Source of the DNA: Candidatus Micrarchaeaceae archaeon
GTDB lineage: Archaea; Micrarchaeota; Micrarchaeia; Micrarchaeales; Micrarchaeaceae
Direction: 5' to 3'
DNA length: 41,506 bases
Assembly: GCA_027310755.1 (NCBI GenBank)
Contig: DAIDAE010000005.1
Location: forward strand, 1 to 41,506
A program made the translations under genes and the position numbers. Under the pieces are notes generated by a model that saw nothing but the letters and a program-made list of their open reading frames with translations, was not told the DNA's origin and did no database searches. This document shows positions 1 through 6,939 of this stretch, piece by piece (within the stretch, counting starts at the first letter, position 1; each line of letters starts with the position of its first letter).

Positions 1-236
1 GGGGAGCTAATCAAAAAAGTAAACATGGCTGCGACTAAATAATTAATTTTGTTGAAGATATTTGAGGAATTCACGAGCAAGTGAAAGTTAAAAATGCGCG
101 GGGAAGCCCTACTGAAGCCCCCTCCTGGCTCTTATTATGGATTCATCCATTGGACAAAGACATATAATATACTTGGGCATTGAACCTAACCACTATCTCC
201 TGCTTTGGGCACCATATTACGAGCGAGATAGGAAGA

Positions 237-244
237 TTTATATA
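237..244 (+). promoter_or_regulatory. TATA box of the toxin-antitoxin operon
   Basis: The sequence TTTATATA lies about 26 bp upstream of the antitoxin ATG at 267, the usual archaeal TATA-to-start distance. The transcript would begin at or within a base or two of the ATG, so the mRNA is probably leaderless. The upstream 1-236 stretch holds no gene I can support. Confidence 0.6.
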
Positions 245-266
245 CTTGTAAGATTATCTTACTACT

Positions 267-551
267 ATGGAAAGTGTACAAGAAACTATAGAACTAACAA
301 GGGCAAGTTCAAAAGGACAGATAGTTATACCGAAAAGGATAAGAAAGAAGCTCAATATGAAATCGGGGAGCCTTTTTATTGTCACTGAAAGAGACAAGAT
401 GATAGTATTGAAGAAGCTCGACGAACAGGGAATAGATAGAAAGGACATAAAAACGCTAAAATTAGTTGAGGATGCATGGAAGGATTTGGGCGAAGGTAGG
501 TACAAAATCTATTCCAAGAAAGAGTTCTTCAAGGAGTTCTCTAAATGGTAG
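267..551 (+). CDS. AbrB/SpoVT-family antitoxin
   Basis: This 94-residue protein has an N-terminal swapped-hairpin AbrB DNA-binding domain, visible as 'SSKGQIVIPKRIRKKLNMKSG' at about residues 14-34. Its charged C-terminal half (about 55-94) is the kind of tail that wraps around and neutralises a RelE-fold toxin. The stop codon overlaps the start of the next gene by 7 nt (ATGGTAG), so the two are translationally coupled, as in type II toxin-antitoxin modules. By family rule the antitoxin should bind its own promoter and repress the operon. The ATG at 267 is favoured because a TATA box lies the correct distance upstream. The pairing is seen directly; the neutralising function is inferred. Confidence 0.88.
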   Translation: MESVQETIELTRASSKGQIVIPKRIRKKLNMKSGSLFIVTERDKMIVLKKLDEQGIDRKDIKTLKLVEDAWKDLGEGRYKIYSKKEFFKEFSKW

Positions 552-802
552 AAATAAAATATATTATTCCTACTGTCAAGTTTGAGGATGACGTTAAAGG
601 GATTAAGGACAAAGGCCTCAAGGTCAAGTTACAAAAGCAAATTGATAAGGTAACCAAAAACCCTGACTTTGGAAAACCATTAAGGCATGGTCTGCGGGGC
701 GAAATGACAATATACGTCAAACCATATAGGCTTATTTTTAAAGTTGAGGGTGAAAAATTGCTATTGCTGCGTTTTGAGTATAGGGGAAATGTTTATGATT
801 AG
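545..802 (+). CDS. RelE/ParE-superfamily toxin
   Basis: This 85-residue protein has the RelE fold pattern: an N-terminal beta strand, two helices rich in lysine ('KLQKQIDKVTKNPDFGKPL'), then a beta sheet with 'YRLIFKVEG' and 'LLLLRFEYRGNVYD'. The motif pattern 'NP.FGKPLRHGLRG..' followed by a strand with Arg and a terminal Tyr/Asp resembles archaeal RelE mRNA interferases. Such toxins cleave mRNA in the ribosome A site. It overlaps the antitoxin by 7 nt. I cannot tell from the sequence whether it is an mRNase (RelE) or a gyrase-type (ParE) toxin; RelE is more likely in an archaeon. Confidence 0.8.
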   Translation: MVEIKYIIPTVKFEDDVKGIKDKGLKVKLQKQIDKVTKNPDFGKPLRHGLRGEMTIYVKPYRLIFKVEGEKLLLLRFEYRGNVYD

Positions 803-892
803 CGTAATAGGACTGCGGAAAACAATAACAATTGACAGGTGACTGGCGTTACGTATACAGGCCCCTAATCGAACGGATACACCGCACCGTAA

Positions 893-1333
893 CTAGACGT
901 CAAGGACCACGCTGGCCTCAAATCCGTTCGGACCCTTTATTATCTTCAGGTCGAACTTTGACACTCCCTTTACGTCCAATTTCGACATCCTTTGCTCCTT
1001 CTTCTTCGCCCTGACGACTACTTTTGCAACATAGTCTCCGTCTTTCGCGATGGTTATGCTTTTGATTCCAAACCCGTACAGCCCCTCTGCATCGGATATG
1101 GACAATGCATCCTGTAGGACGAACCAGAGAAGGTCGTCCAGCGTCCTTGCCCTCTCGCTTATGGAGAATGTCTGCTCTTTTGCCCCTGACTTTGAGATAG
1201 CATTTATATTGGCGGTTGTTTCGAACTGGGCCAACAGTGAGTTCTTGAAAAGCTCCTCGGGCGTTTTGCCGCGTGCCAGGAATTCAACATCCGCAGTATG
1301 GTCGACAAACTCGTATCCTCTAGCCATTTCCAT
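893..1333 (-). CDS. Archease (RtcB ligase activator)
   Basis: Archease promotes guanylylation and turnover of the tRNA/RNA ligase RtcB. The protein shows the family's N-terminal motif 'FVDHTADVEFLARGKT', which carries a conserved Asp of the metal site, and the C-terminal 'KGVSKFDLKIIKG..GFEASVVLDV' strand ending in the conserved terminal Asp. About 146 residues is the normal family length. The ORF track begins at a TTG (1339); the ATG codons at 1333 and 1327 are better starts, and I chose 1333. No RtcB gene is in the window. It is convergent with the toxin and divergent from the small RNA at 1380. An alternative role in RNA modification is less likely. Confidence 0.92.
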   Translation of the reverse strand: MEMARGYEFVDHTADVEFLARGKTPEELFKNSLLAQFETTANINAISKSGAKEQTFSISERARTLDDLLWFVLQDALSISDAEGLYGFGIKSITIAKDGDYVAKVVVRAKKKEQRMSKLDVKGVSKFDLKIIKGPNGFEASVVLDV

Positions 1334-1379
1334 TACCAATTAACATAACTTATTAATGCTAGCTACTAAATAAATAATT

Positions 1380-1437
1380 GTCCTGTGACGAAAAGAGTAA
1401 CTTCTGATGTGTGATGATAACCATATCGGCTGAGGAC
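1380..1437 (+). ncRNA. Box C/D guide sRNA
   Basis: The stretch has every element of an archaeal box C/D sRNA at the canonical spacing. Box C is GTGACGA (1385-1391), one change from RUGAUGA. A 12-nt guide follows (1392-1403), then box D' CTGA (1404-1407), a 3-nt spacer, a perfect box C' GTGATGA (1411-1417), a second 12-nt guide (1418-1429) and box D CTGA (1430-1433). The flanks GTCC (1380-1383) and GGAC (1434-1437) pair as the terminal stem. By the N+5 rule, targets 5'-AAGUUACUCUUU and 5'-CCGAUAUGGUUA would each be 2'-O-methylated at their fifth base (U). I could not assign the rRNA or tRNA target. It lies between archease and the Nudix-UDG gene. Confidence 0.8.
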
Positions 1438-1460
1438 GAATCTCTTATTCCCGTGATATA

Positions 1461-2429
1461 GTGGAGTTTCAGTTTAGTGCGGGCGCGATAATCTATACCT
1501 ACATAGATGGGATAAGGCACTATCTTGTGCTCCAGAGGGAGGATTGGCTTGACATGCCAAAGGGGCACATAGAAAAGGGGGAGGACCCAAGGAGCGCAGC
1601 TGTGAGGGAGACTAGGGAGGAGACCGGGCTTGACGTTTCACTCGATCCCTATTTCAAGGAGAAGATAGCCTATTGGTATTTTGAAAGGAAGCAGAAGGTC
1701 AAAAAAACGGTTACGTTCTATCTATCCAAAACGGACGTCGTGGATGTTAATGTATCTTTTGAACATATCGGCTATATGTGGATAACGCTGCAGAACAGGC
1801 CAAAGCTCTATAAAAACATGGAAAATTTGCTCAAACGCGCGGATGAATACATAGATAGGCTTGAGGAAATTAAAATAATTAACAGGGAGTACTCTGAATT
1901 GCCTGGCGAGCTAAAAAAATGGGAGCTGAGCCGTAACTTTGTCCCGGGCGATGGCCCGGTGAATGCAAAGGTGATGGTGATAGGTCAGGCACCAGGTAGA
2001 TTTGAGGATAAACAGCGCAAGCCCTTCATCGGTATGGCTGGGAAGCTGCTGACGCTGTTGTTGAAGAAAGCAGGCTTTGAGAGATCCGAGGTCTACATAA
2101 CCAGCGTGGTGCAGTTCTTCCCCCCTGACAATAGATTGCCCACTGACGAAGAGGCGCTATGCTGCCTCCCCTTCCTCAAGAAGCAGATCGAGATAATAAG
2201 ACCGAGGCTGATAGTGCTGCTCGGCAATTTTGCAACGCTTAATGTGGACGGTTCTGCGGCGGTGATGAAGAACCATGGGAAACTTATCAAAAGCAGGGAG
2301 TACGGAGGCTATATCTTCATATCCTTGCACCCTGCGGCGGCAGTGAGGATGAAGAAATTTGTGCCGCTGATGGAAAAAGACTTTGCAAACCTAAAAAAAC
2401 TTGTAAAAAAGGGGAAATTGCTCGATTAG
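1461..2429 (+). CDS. Nudix hydrolase-uracil DNA glycosylase fusion
   Basis: This 322-residue protein joins two nucleic-acid hygiene enzymes. Residues 1-135 are a Nudix domain with a perfect box (G-x5-E-x7-REUXEEXGU: 'GHIEKGEDPRSAAVRETREE'), of the Ap4A-hydrolase-like archaeal type. Residues about 155-322 are a family 4-like uracil DNA glycosylase: 'GQAPGRFED' (motif 1; family consensus GEAPGxxED), 'KPFIGMAGKLL', 'PPDNR' and the 'HPAAAVR' motif 2. Three of the four positions that hold iron-sulfur cysteines in family 4 are replaced (KKWELS for CxxC, FFPP for CRPP); the only cysteines are the CC at 'EALCCLPF'. Translation starts at GTG. It may share a transcript with the C/D sRNA just upstream. 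It is convergent with lysS, with one base between the stops. Confidence 0.88.
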   Translation: MEFQFSAGAIIYTYIDGIRHYLVLQREDWLDMPKGHIEKGEDPRSAAVRETREETGLDVSLDPYFKEKIAYWYFERKQKVKKTVTFYLSKTDVVDVNVSFEHIGYMWITLQNRPKLYKNMENLLKRADEYIDRLEEIKIINREYSELPGELKKWELSRNFVPGDGPVNAKVMVIGQAPGRFEDKQRKPFIGMAGKLLTLLLKKAGFERSEVYITSVVQFFPPDNRLPTDEEALCCLPFLKKQIEIIRPRLIVLLGNFATLNVDGSAAVMKNHGKLIKSREYGGYIFISLHPAAAVRMKKFVPLMEKDFANLKKLVKKGKLLD

Positions 2430-2430
2430 G

Positions 2431-3861
2431 TTATTTCTTTTCCCTTTTCTCCATAGGGAAGAGTATTACCTCCTTCATGGACGGCTTATCGGTCAATACC
2501 ATTAGCAATCTGTCTATGCCTATTCCCATCCCAGCCGTGGGCGGCATGCCGTGCTCCATCGCCTCTACGAAATCCATGTCAAAGGGCTCTGTTTCCCTGT
2601 CGCCCGCCTTGCTCTTTTCTATCTCCCTTTCAAAATTCGCCCGCTGTATTATGGGGTTGTTCAACTCCGAATAGCCGTTGCCGAATTTTACCCCTGCCAC
2701 CATGGGCTCGAACCTCTCTATCAGGCGTGGATCCCCTCTCTTCGGCCTGCAAAGCGTAGTTGTTCCGGCAGGGTAATCAACTATGAAGGTGGGGTTTGTT
2801 ATCTTGGGCTGCACCAGCGCCTTGAGCAGCTTGTCGTAAATGTGCGCGCTGTTCCTTTCCCATTTTTCCATCTTTATGCCGTGTTTGTCTGCCACCTGCA
2901 GTAATTCCTTGTCGTCCAGGGACAGGACGTCCTTGCCGACCACGTCATTTATGCTATCAGCAAACTTCAATCTCCCAAACGGCGGCTTGAAGCTGATCTT
3001 TTTTTCCTTGTACGTTATTTCGTATGAACCGAACATCTCCTTTACCGCGTTGGACACCAGTTTTTCAGTCAATGACATCGCATCCTCATAATCCGCATAT
3101 GCCTGATACCACTCAAGCATCGTGAATTCGGGGCTGTGGGTCGCGTCCACATCCTCGTTCCTGAAGTCCTTGCATATCTCAAAGACCTTGTCCAAACCTC
3201 CCACTATCAGCTTTTTCAGGTAGAGTTCATCGGATATCCTGAGATAATCCTCCTCGTCCAGGGTATTGACGCGCGTCTTGAACGGAGTTGCTGTGGCTCC
3301 GCCGTATAGTGGCTGTATTACGGGAGTTTCAACCTCGATAAATCCCTCCTTTTCCAGGAAGGACCTGAAAATGCTTATCATCTTGCTTCTTGCCAGAAAT
3401 ACCTTCCTTATCTCGTAGTTCATTATCAGGTCGAGATACCTTTTTCTGTATCTTATTTCGGTGTCTTGGATCCCGTGCCATTTGTCCGGGAGCGGCCTCA
3501 GCGCTTTTGCCAGCTGGGCGTATTTTTCTACTTTTATGCTTACCTCACCCGGAGTTGTCTTGAACACTTCGCCCTCTATTCCAATTATGTCCCCAGGGCT
3601 CATTCCCTTTATTGTGTTAAACCTCTCCTCACCAAGTCCTTGAAACTCGAAATAAGCCTGTATTTTCCCAGTGGAGTCGAGTACATCGGCGAATATCAGC
3701 TTTCCCGCCTTCCTTATTGCCATTATCCTCCCTGCCACCGACACCCTTTTGCCCTCCATTTTTTGGTAATTATCCCTTATTTCCATTGCCTTGGTTGTGA
3801 CTTTATACGAGTATGGAAGCGATGATATGAGCGCCTTTAGCTCATCCTTGTTGTCAGGCAT
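2431..3861 (-). CDS. lysS: Lysyl-tRNA synthetase, class II
   Basis: This protein charges tRNA-Lys using ATP. The 476 residues carry an N-terminal OB-fold anticodon-binding domain (about 35-135, 'RVSVAGRIMAIRKAGKLIFADV') and a class II catalytic core. Motif 2 is 'FRNEDVDATHSPEFTMLEWY', with the ATP-contacting FRNE and the LysRS-specific TMLEWY. Motif 3 is 'GMGIGIDRLLM' near residue 444. 'LIVGGLDKVFEICKDFRNE' is also LysRS-typical. Length is slightly below the bacterial norm (about 490-505). Many archaea use the unrelated class I enzyme, so the class II form is a notable trait. A TATA box lies at 3889-3898, which gives a leader of about 6 nt. I am confident it is LysRS rather than AspRS. Confidence 0.95.
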   Translation of the reverse strand: MPDNKDELKALISSLPYSYKVTTKAMEIRDNYQKMEGKRVSVAGRIMAIRKAGKLIFADVLDSTGKIQAYFEFQGLGEERFNTIKGMSPGDIIGIEGEVFKTTPGEVSIKVEKYAQLAKALRPLPDKWHGIQDTEIRYRKRYLDLIMNYEIRKVFLARSKMISIFRSFLEKEGFIEVETPVIQPLYGGATATPFKTRVNTLDEEDYLRISDELYLKKLIVGGLDKVFEICKDFRNEDVDATHSPEFTMLEWYQAYADYEDAMSLTEKLVSNAVKEMFGSYEITYKEKKISFKPPFGRLKFADSINDVVGKDVLSLDDKELLQVADKHGIKMEKWERNSAHIYDKLLKALVQPKITNPTFIVDYPAGTTTLCRPKRGDPRLIERFEPMVAGVKFGNGYSELNNPIIQRANFEREIEKSKAGDRETEPFDMDFVEAMEHGMPPTAGMGIGIDRLLMVLTDKPSMKEVILFPMEKREKK

Positions 3862-3888
3862 AAAATTCGTATTTACTTATTTGGAAAT

Positions 3889-3898
3889 CTATATATAG
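3889..3898 (-). promoter_or_regulatory. TATA box of lysS
   Basis: CTATATATAG sits about 30 bp upstream of the lysS ATG, so transcription should start about 6 nt before it. The box is palindromic and could also fire to the right, towards the hairpin at 3934-3984. Confidence 0.6.
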
Positions 3899-3933
3899 AG
3901 TACGCTAATCGGGAAAGAACGGCGAAAATAATG

Positions 3934-3984
3934 AGAAGGTAAGGGCCTGCCGAGGAGGGTAAAGTGGCAGGCCCTAAACCTTCT
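3934..3984. repeat. Long hairpin downstream of the winged-helix gene
   Basis: A 7-bp outer stem (AGAAGGT/ACCTTCT) and a 10-bp inner stem (AGGGCCTGCC/GGCAGGCCCT) are separated by a 1x2 internal loop and closed by a 14-nt loop. It lies between the 3' end of the winged-helix gene and the promoter of lysS. Read on the minus strand it is followed by a T-rich stretch (ATTATTTTC), so a transcription terminator or mRNA-end stabiliser is the simplest reading. Read on the plus strand it lies downstream of a symmetric TATA box and could be a small structured RNA. Confidence 0.55.
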
Positions 3985-4002
3985 ACTGTGGGGGTGATAC
4001 AA

Positions 4003-4551
4003 TCAGTGCAATCCATCTGGGTTTTCCTCCCGTGGTGAAATAACCGTGAGCGCCCTGTCCGTCAATCTGTAATACACCTTGCGCCCTAGTTGGTGCCGCT
4101 CTACCAATCTGTCTTTTTCAAGCCTCTTTAGCCGTGCGGACGCAGCGTTCCTACCCTTGTAGTCCATCGCCTTCTTTACGTCATCCGCACAGGCCAGGTC
4201 CAGGCGCTGTATTGCCTGGAGAATCCTTTTGTCAATCTCTGATATAGGAACAATTTTGGTCGTGGTCGTGGGTTCCTCTGACTGTTGTGGTGCGCCTTGC
4301 ATCGTACTTTCTTCCAAGTCAGCATCAATTATTGTCTCTATGTGATTGATCCTGCCGGCCAGATCATCCAGCCTGCTGTTCATCACCTTTATTGTATTAG
4401 CCAGGATCAGGTATGCACCTGCGGCACCGGGCTTTTCCCTGCCCGGAAGCGCACTCTGCAGCCCCCTTTCGCCATTTTTTAGCGTTCTGAGCTGCTGGAG
4501 CTCCCTTTTTAGTTCGGTTATCTGGTTTTTAATATCATTTTTCATTGGCAT
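4003..4551 (-). CDS. Winged-helix transcription regulator with coiled-coil N-terminus
   Basis: The 182-residue protein has an N-terminal coiled coil (about 5-30, 'IKNQITELKRELQQLRTLKN'), a second helical segment (about 48-80), a low-complexity Gln/Thr linker (85-100) and a C-terminal winged helix (about 103-170). The latter contains 'DKRILQAIQRLDLACADDVKKAM' and the recognition-helix/wing pattern 'ARLKRLEKDRLVERHQLGRKVYYRLTD'. It resembles archaeal ArsR/MarR-like regulators and probably dimerises through the coiled coil. A 9-bp palindrome lies between its TATA box and start (4592-4612), which suggests autorepression. The regulon is unknown. The start is ATG at 4551; an in-frame ATG lies two codons downstream. 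Confidence 0.75.
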   Translation of the reverse strand: MPMKNDIKNQITELKRELQQLRTLKNGERGLQSALPGREKPGAAGAYLILANTIKVMNSRLDDLAGRINHIETIIDADLEESTMQGAPQQSEEPTTTTKIVPISEIDKRILQAIQRLDLACADDVKKAMDYKGRNAASARLKRLEKDRLVERHQLGRKVYYRLTDRALTVISPREENPDGLH

Positions 4552-4591
4552 GTAACCCGCTCACAACACAGTCACGAACGTATTATGAAAC

Positions 4592-4612
4592 AATCATGAC
4601 TGAGTCATGATT
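4592..4612. promoter_or_regulatory. Palindromic operator upstream of the winged-helix gene
   Basis: AATCATGAC-TGA-GTCATGATT is a perfect 9-bp inverted repeat with a 3-bp spacer. It directly abuts the minus-strand TATA-like element (4611-4619, CTAAATAAA) and covers the predicted transcription start of the adjacent regulator. A repressor bound there would block TBP/TFB or RNA polymerase, so an autoregulatory operator is the natural reading. Confidence 0.65.
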
Positions 4613-4730
4613 TATTTAGTGAATAGCTAGATATTTAAAGCTTCGTCTTTTTCCCTTTTTGTGGAAGTAAGATTCCTTGCGGAGATCCGACGGAACTCTG
4701 TAAACAGGTAAAAATAGGATTGGAAGAAGG

Positions 4731-4739
4731 CTTATAAAG
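4731..4739 (+). promoter_or_regulatory. TATA box of the KH protein-top6B operon
   Basis: CTTATAAAG lies about 31 bp upstream of the GTG at 4766 and 40 bp upstream of the ATG at 4775, predicting a 5-14 nt leader. A second AT-rich box, ATATTTAAA at 4631-4639, lies further up and may be an alternative promoter; the 90 nt between the two boxes contain nothing I can name. Confidence 0.55.
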
Positions 4740-4765
4740 AGCAAATAAAACTCATACACTGCAGC

Positions 4766-5302
4766 GTGTCAATTATGCAACAGGTTCAAATAACCGCGGA
4801 AAGACTGAAGGCCCTGAAGAAGGAGAATAGCCAGATAGCCCTCATAGAAAGGATATGCAGGTGCAGAATAAGCATAGACCAAGATGGGCTCATAACCATA
4901 TCCGGGGAAGACGGTTTCGGCGAGTTTGTGGCAAAAAACGTTCTCTTCGCATACGGGCGCGGCTTCGAGATGAAGCACGCGGAGCTCCTGGAAAAGGACG
5001 ATTACTACTTCCTGAGCGTGGACCTGGGGCAGATTTTCGGCAGCGAAAAAAGGATAAAGCAGATGAAGGCGAGAATCATAGGGGAAAACGGGAGGACGAA
5101 GACCTACATAGAGGGGGTGAGCGGGGCGAAACTGAGCGTGTACGGGGACACGGTAAGCTTTATAGGCTCACAATTGCAAATAGAGGAGGCGAAAACCGCA
5201 GTGGATACGCTCCTGGACGGCGGGGCGCACAAGACGGCTTATTTGAAAATGGAGGCTGCGCACAGGAAAAACAAGGCAAGGATACACAACGCGGCCTTTT
5301 AG
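4766..5302 (+). CDS. KH-domain protein, Dim2/Pno1-like
   Basis: The archaeal Dim2p/Pno1 homologue binds the 3' region of 16S rRNA during small-subunit maturation. The 178-residue protein shows the family signature in the second KH domain: 'RIIGENGRTKTYIEGVSGA' (GxxG at residues 106-109) followed by 'LSVYGDTVSFIG' and 'DGGAHKTAYLKME'. The linker 'AYGRGFEMKHAELL' is also typical. The first KH domain (about 5-65) has no recognisable GxxG loop: 'LKKENSQIALIERICRC' stands where it should be, so only one RNA-binding loop looks functional. The start is GTG 4766 or, equally possible, ATG 4775. The next gene, top6B, begins 8 nt after the stop, so they form an operon. Confidence 0.85.
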   Translation: MSIMQQVQITAERLKALKKENSQIALIERICRCRISIDQDGLITISGEDGFGEFVAKNVLFAYGRGFEMKHAELLEKDDYYFLSVDLGQIFGSEKRIKQMKARIIGENGRTKTYIEGVSGAKLSVYGDTVSFIGSQLQIEEAKTAVDTLLDGGAHKTAYLKMEAAHRKNKARIHNAAF

Positions 5303-5310
5303 GTGACTGT

Positions 5311-6930
5311 ATGGCGGAGTCGAGGAATGCTGATGAGATTTTCAGGGAGTTCAAGGAACACTCCATAGCGGAGTTCTTCAAGAAGAACAGGCAAATGCTC
5401 GGATATTCCAGCATGGTGAGATCCCTGGTGACTGTTGTGCATGAATATGTCACCAACAGCCTGGACGCGGCGGAAGATGCCGGAATACTGCCGGACATCG
5501 AGGTTTGGCTGAAGGAGATAGGAGAAAACAAGTATATGGTAAGGGTTTCGGACAACGGCCCGGGCATACCGAAGAAATTCGTCGGCAAAGCGCTTGCCAC
5601 GGTGCTTGCAGGCACAAAGTTCCACAGGTATGTGCAGCAGAGGGGCCAGCAGGGCATAGGCGCGGCTGGGGCAACGCTCTTCGCGCAGATAACCACCGGG
5701 AAGCCCATCTTCGTGAAGAGCGGGATAGGGAAGGATTCATTCTCATGCCATGTATCCCTGGATACAATGAAGAACAGCGCGATAGTAAAGGATATGGAGA
5801 ATATTGATGACGGATTTAGGGGCCTGTCAGTGGAAGCGGAATTTGCAGACGTAAAATATGAGCAGAGCGAGCACGGGGTATATGAATACCTGAAAAGGAC
5901 CGCGCTCTCGAACCCCCACTGCCAGATAAAGTTCATAGATCCGTCCGGAAAGGAGAGCATTTTCATGAGGTCGGTAAAGGAGATGCCTCAAAAATCAAAG
6001 CCCACGCAGCCCCACCCTCTCGGGCTTGCCGTCAACGACCTGCTCGAGTTTGCGCACGCGAGCACGAGCAGAAAGATATCGTCGTTCTTTGTGGAAACTT
6101 TCGCGAGGACCACGTCAAACAAGGTTGCAGAGCTCAAGGATATTGCAAGGGGAGTGGACTTCGAGAAATCGCCAAAGGAGATGACATGGCCAGACGCGGA
6201 GGAGCTCATCAAGGCGATAAAGGCGATAAAATGGATAGCGCCGGATGCCACATCGGTGATACCCATAGGCGAGGAGCGCATAAAAACAGCCCTCAAGAAC
6301 ATACTCGACCCGGAATTCATGAACGTTGTTGAGAGAAAGCCGAGGGTTTTCCGCGGGGGCGTGCCGTTCGTGATAGAGGCAGCAGTAGCATACGGGGGGA
6401 AGGCCGGCTACAAGACCGAGGACGGCTCATCCGGTTCCATATTAAGATTTGCAAACAGGGTTCCCCTTCTCTTTGACGCCGGAAACTGCGCGATAACGGA
6501 GGGCATAAAGACAATAGAATGGCGGCGCTACGCAATAGACATGGAGACGCAGCCGGTGAGCGTCTTTGTCAACATGTCATCGGTCCATATACCATACTCG
6601 GGAGTGGGAAAGGAGGCCATAGCAAAGGAGGACGAGGTCATAGAGGAGATAAAGCTTGCGGTGATGGAGGCCGCCAGAGGGGTGCAGAGCTTTATACGCG
6701 GCAAGCACCAGGCGAACTTCGAATCTGGAAAATACAAAACCACGATGAGGTATGCGAAGCAGCTTGCAAAGGACCTTGCCGAGATGACGGGTGAAAATGA
6801 AAAAGCCCTGGAAACCAACCTTGAAAAAATAATTGCGACGCATTATCCGCACCTGAAGAAGGCCGAGATAAATGCAGAAAGAAAGGGGGAAAGCGCGGCG
6901 AGGGAGGAAGAAGTCGGAGACGCCGAATGA
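5311..6930 (+). CDS. top6B: DNA topoisomerase VI subunit B
   Basis: This is the ATPase subunit of the type IIB topoisomerase, which closes as an ATP-gated clamp while subunit A cuts DNA. The 539 residues contain the GHKL motifs: the N box 'HEYVTNSLDAAEDAG' (44-58), 'VSDNGPGIP' (79-87) and 'GQQGIGAAGATLFAQITTGKP' (from 112). The transducer domain follows with 'FANRVPLLFDAGNCAITEG', 'EWRRYAID' and 'VFVNMSSVHIPYSG', including the lysine of the 'GKEAIA' loop. The ORF track extends this frame upstream to 4855, but that part is a shadow of the KH gene; the ATG at 5311 follows a GGTGA ribosome-binding site at 5303-5307. No subunit A gene is present, so it must be encoded elsewhere. Confidence 0.95.
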   Translation: MAESRNADEIFREFKEHSIAEFFKKNRQMLGYSSMVRSLVTVVHEYVTNSLDAAEDAGILPDIEVWLKEIGENKYMVRVSDNGPGIPKKFVGKALATVLAGTKFHRYVQQRGQQGIGAAGATLFAQITTGKPIFVKSGIGKDSFSCHVSLDTMKNSAIVKDMENIDDGFRGLSVEAEFADVKYEQSEHGVYEYLKRTALSNPHCQIKFIDPSGKESIFMRSVKEMPQKSKPTQPHPLGLAVNDLLEFAHASTSRKISSFFVETFARTTSNKVAELKDIARGVDFEKSPKEMTWPDAEELIKAIKAIKWIAPDATSVIPIGEERIKTALKNILDPEFMNVVERKPRVFRGGVPFVIEAAVAYGGKAGYKTEDGSSGSILRFANRVPLLFDAGNCAITEGIKTIEWRRYAIDMETQPVSVFVNMSSVHIPYSGVGKEAIAKEDEVIEEIKLAVMEAARGVQSFIRGKHQANFESGKYKTTMRYAKQLAKDLAEMTGENEKALETNLEKIIATHYPHLKKAEINAERKGESAAREEEVGDAE

Positions 6931-6939
6931 TCGGCCTAA

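Noticed and set aside
1-236. A truncated gene or IS end at the left edge
   Set aside because: Short open frames lack any recognisable motif, and the GGGGAAGCCC string has no matching hairpin or AGGATGTCA end.
803-892. tRNA or C/D RNA in the gap between toxin and archease
   Set aside because: A GTTCGATT-like string on the minus strand suggested a T-arm, but no acceptor stem or other arms can be built and no C/D boxes are present.
4640-4730. A small RNA between the two TATA boxes upstream of the KH gene
   Set aside because: An upstream TATA box exists, but there are no C/D or convincing H/ACA features and only weak pairing.
4855-5310. Upstream part of the long ORF 4855..6930 as a genuine N-terminus of Top6B
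   Set aside because: It overlaps the KH gene in another frame, has no domain similarity, and a GGTGA-ATG start at 5311 gives the normal Top6B N-terminus.
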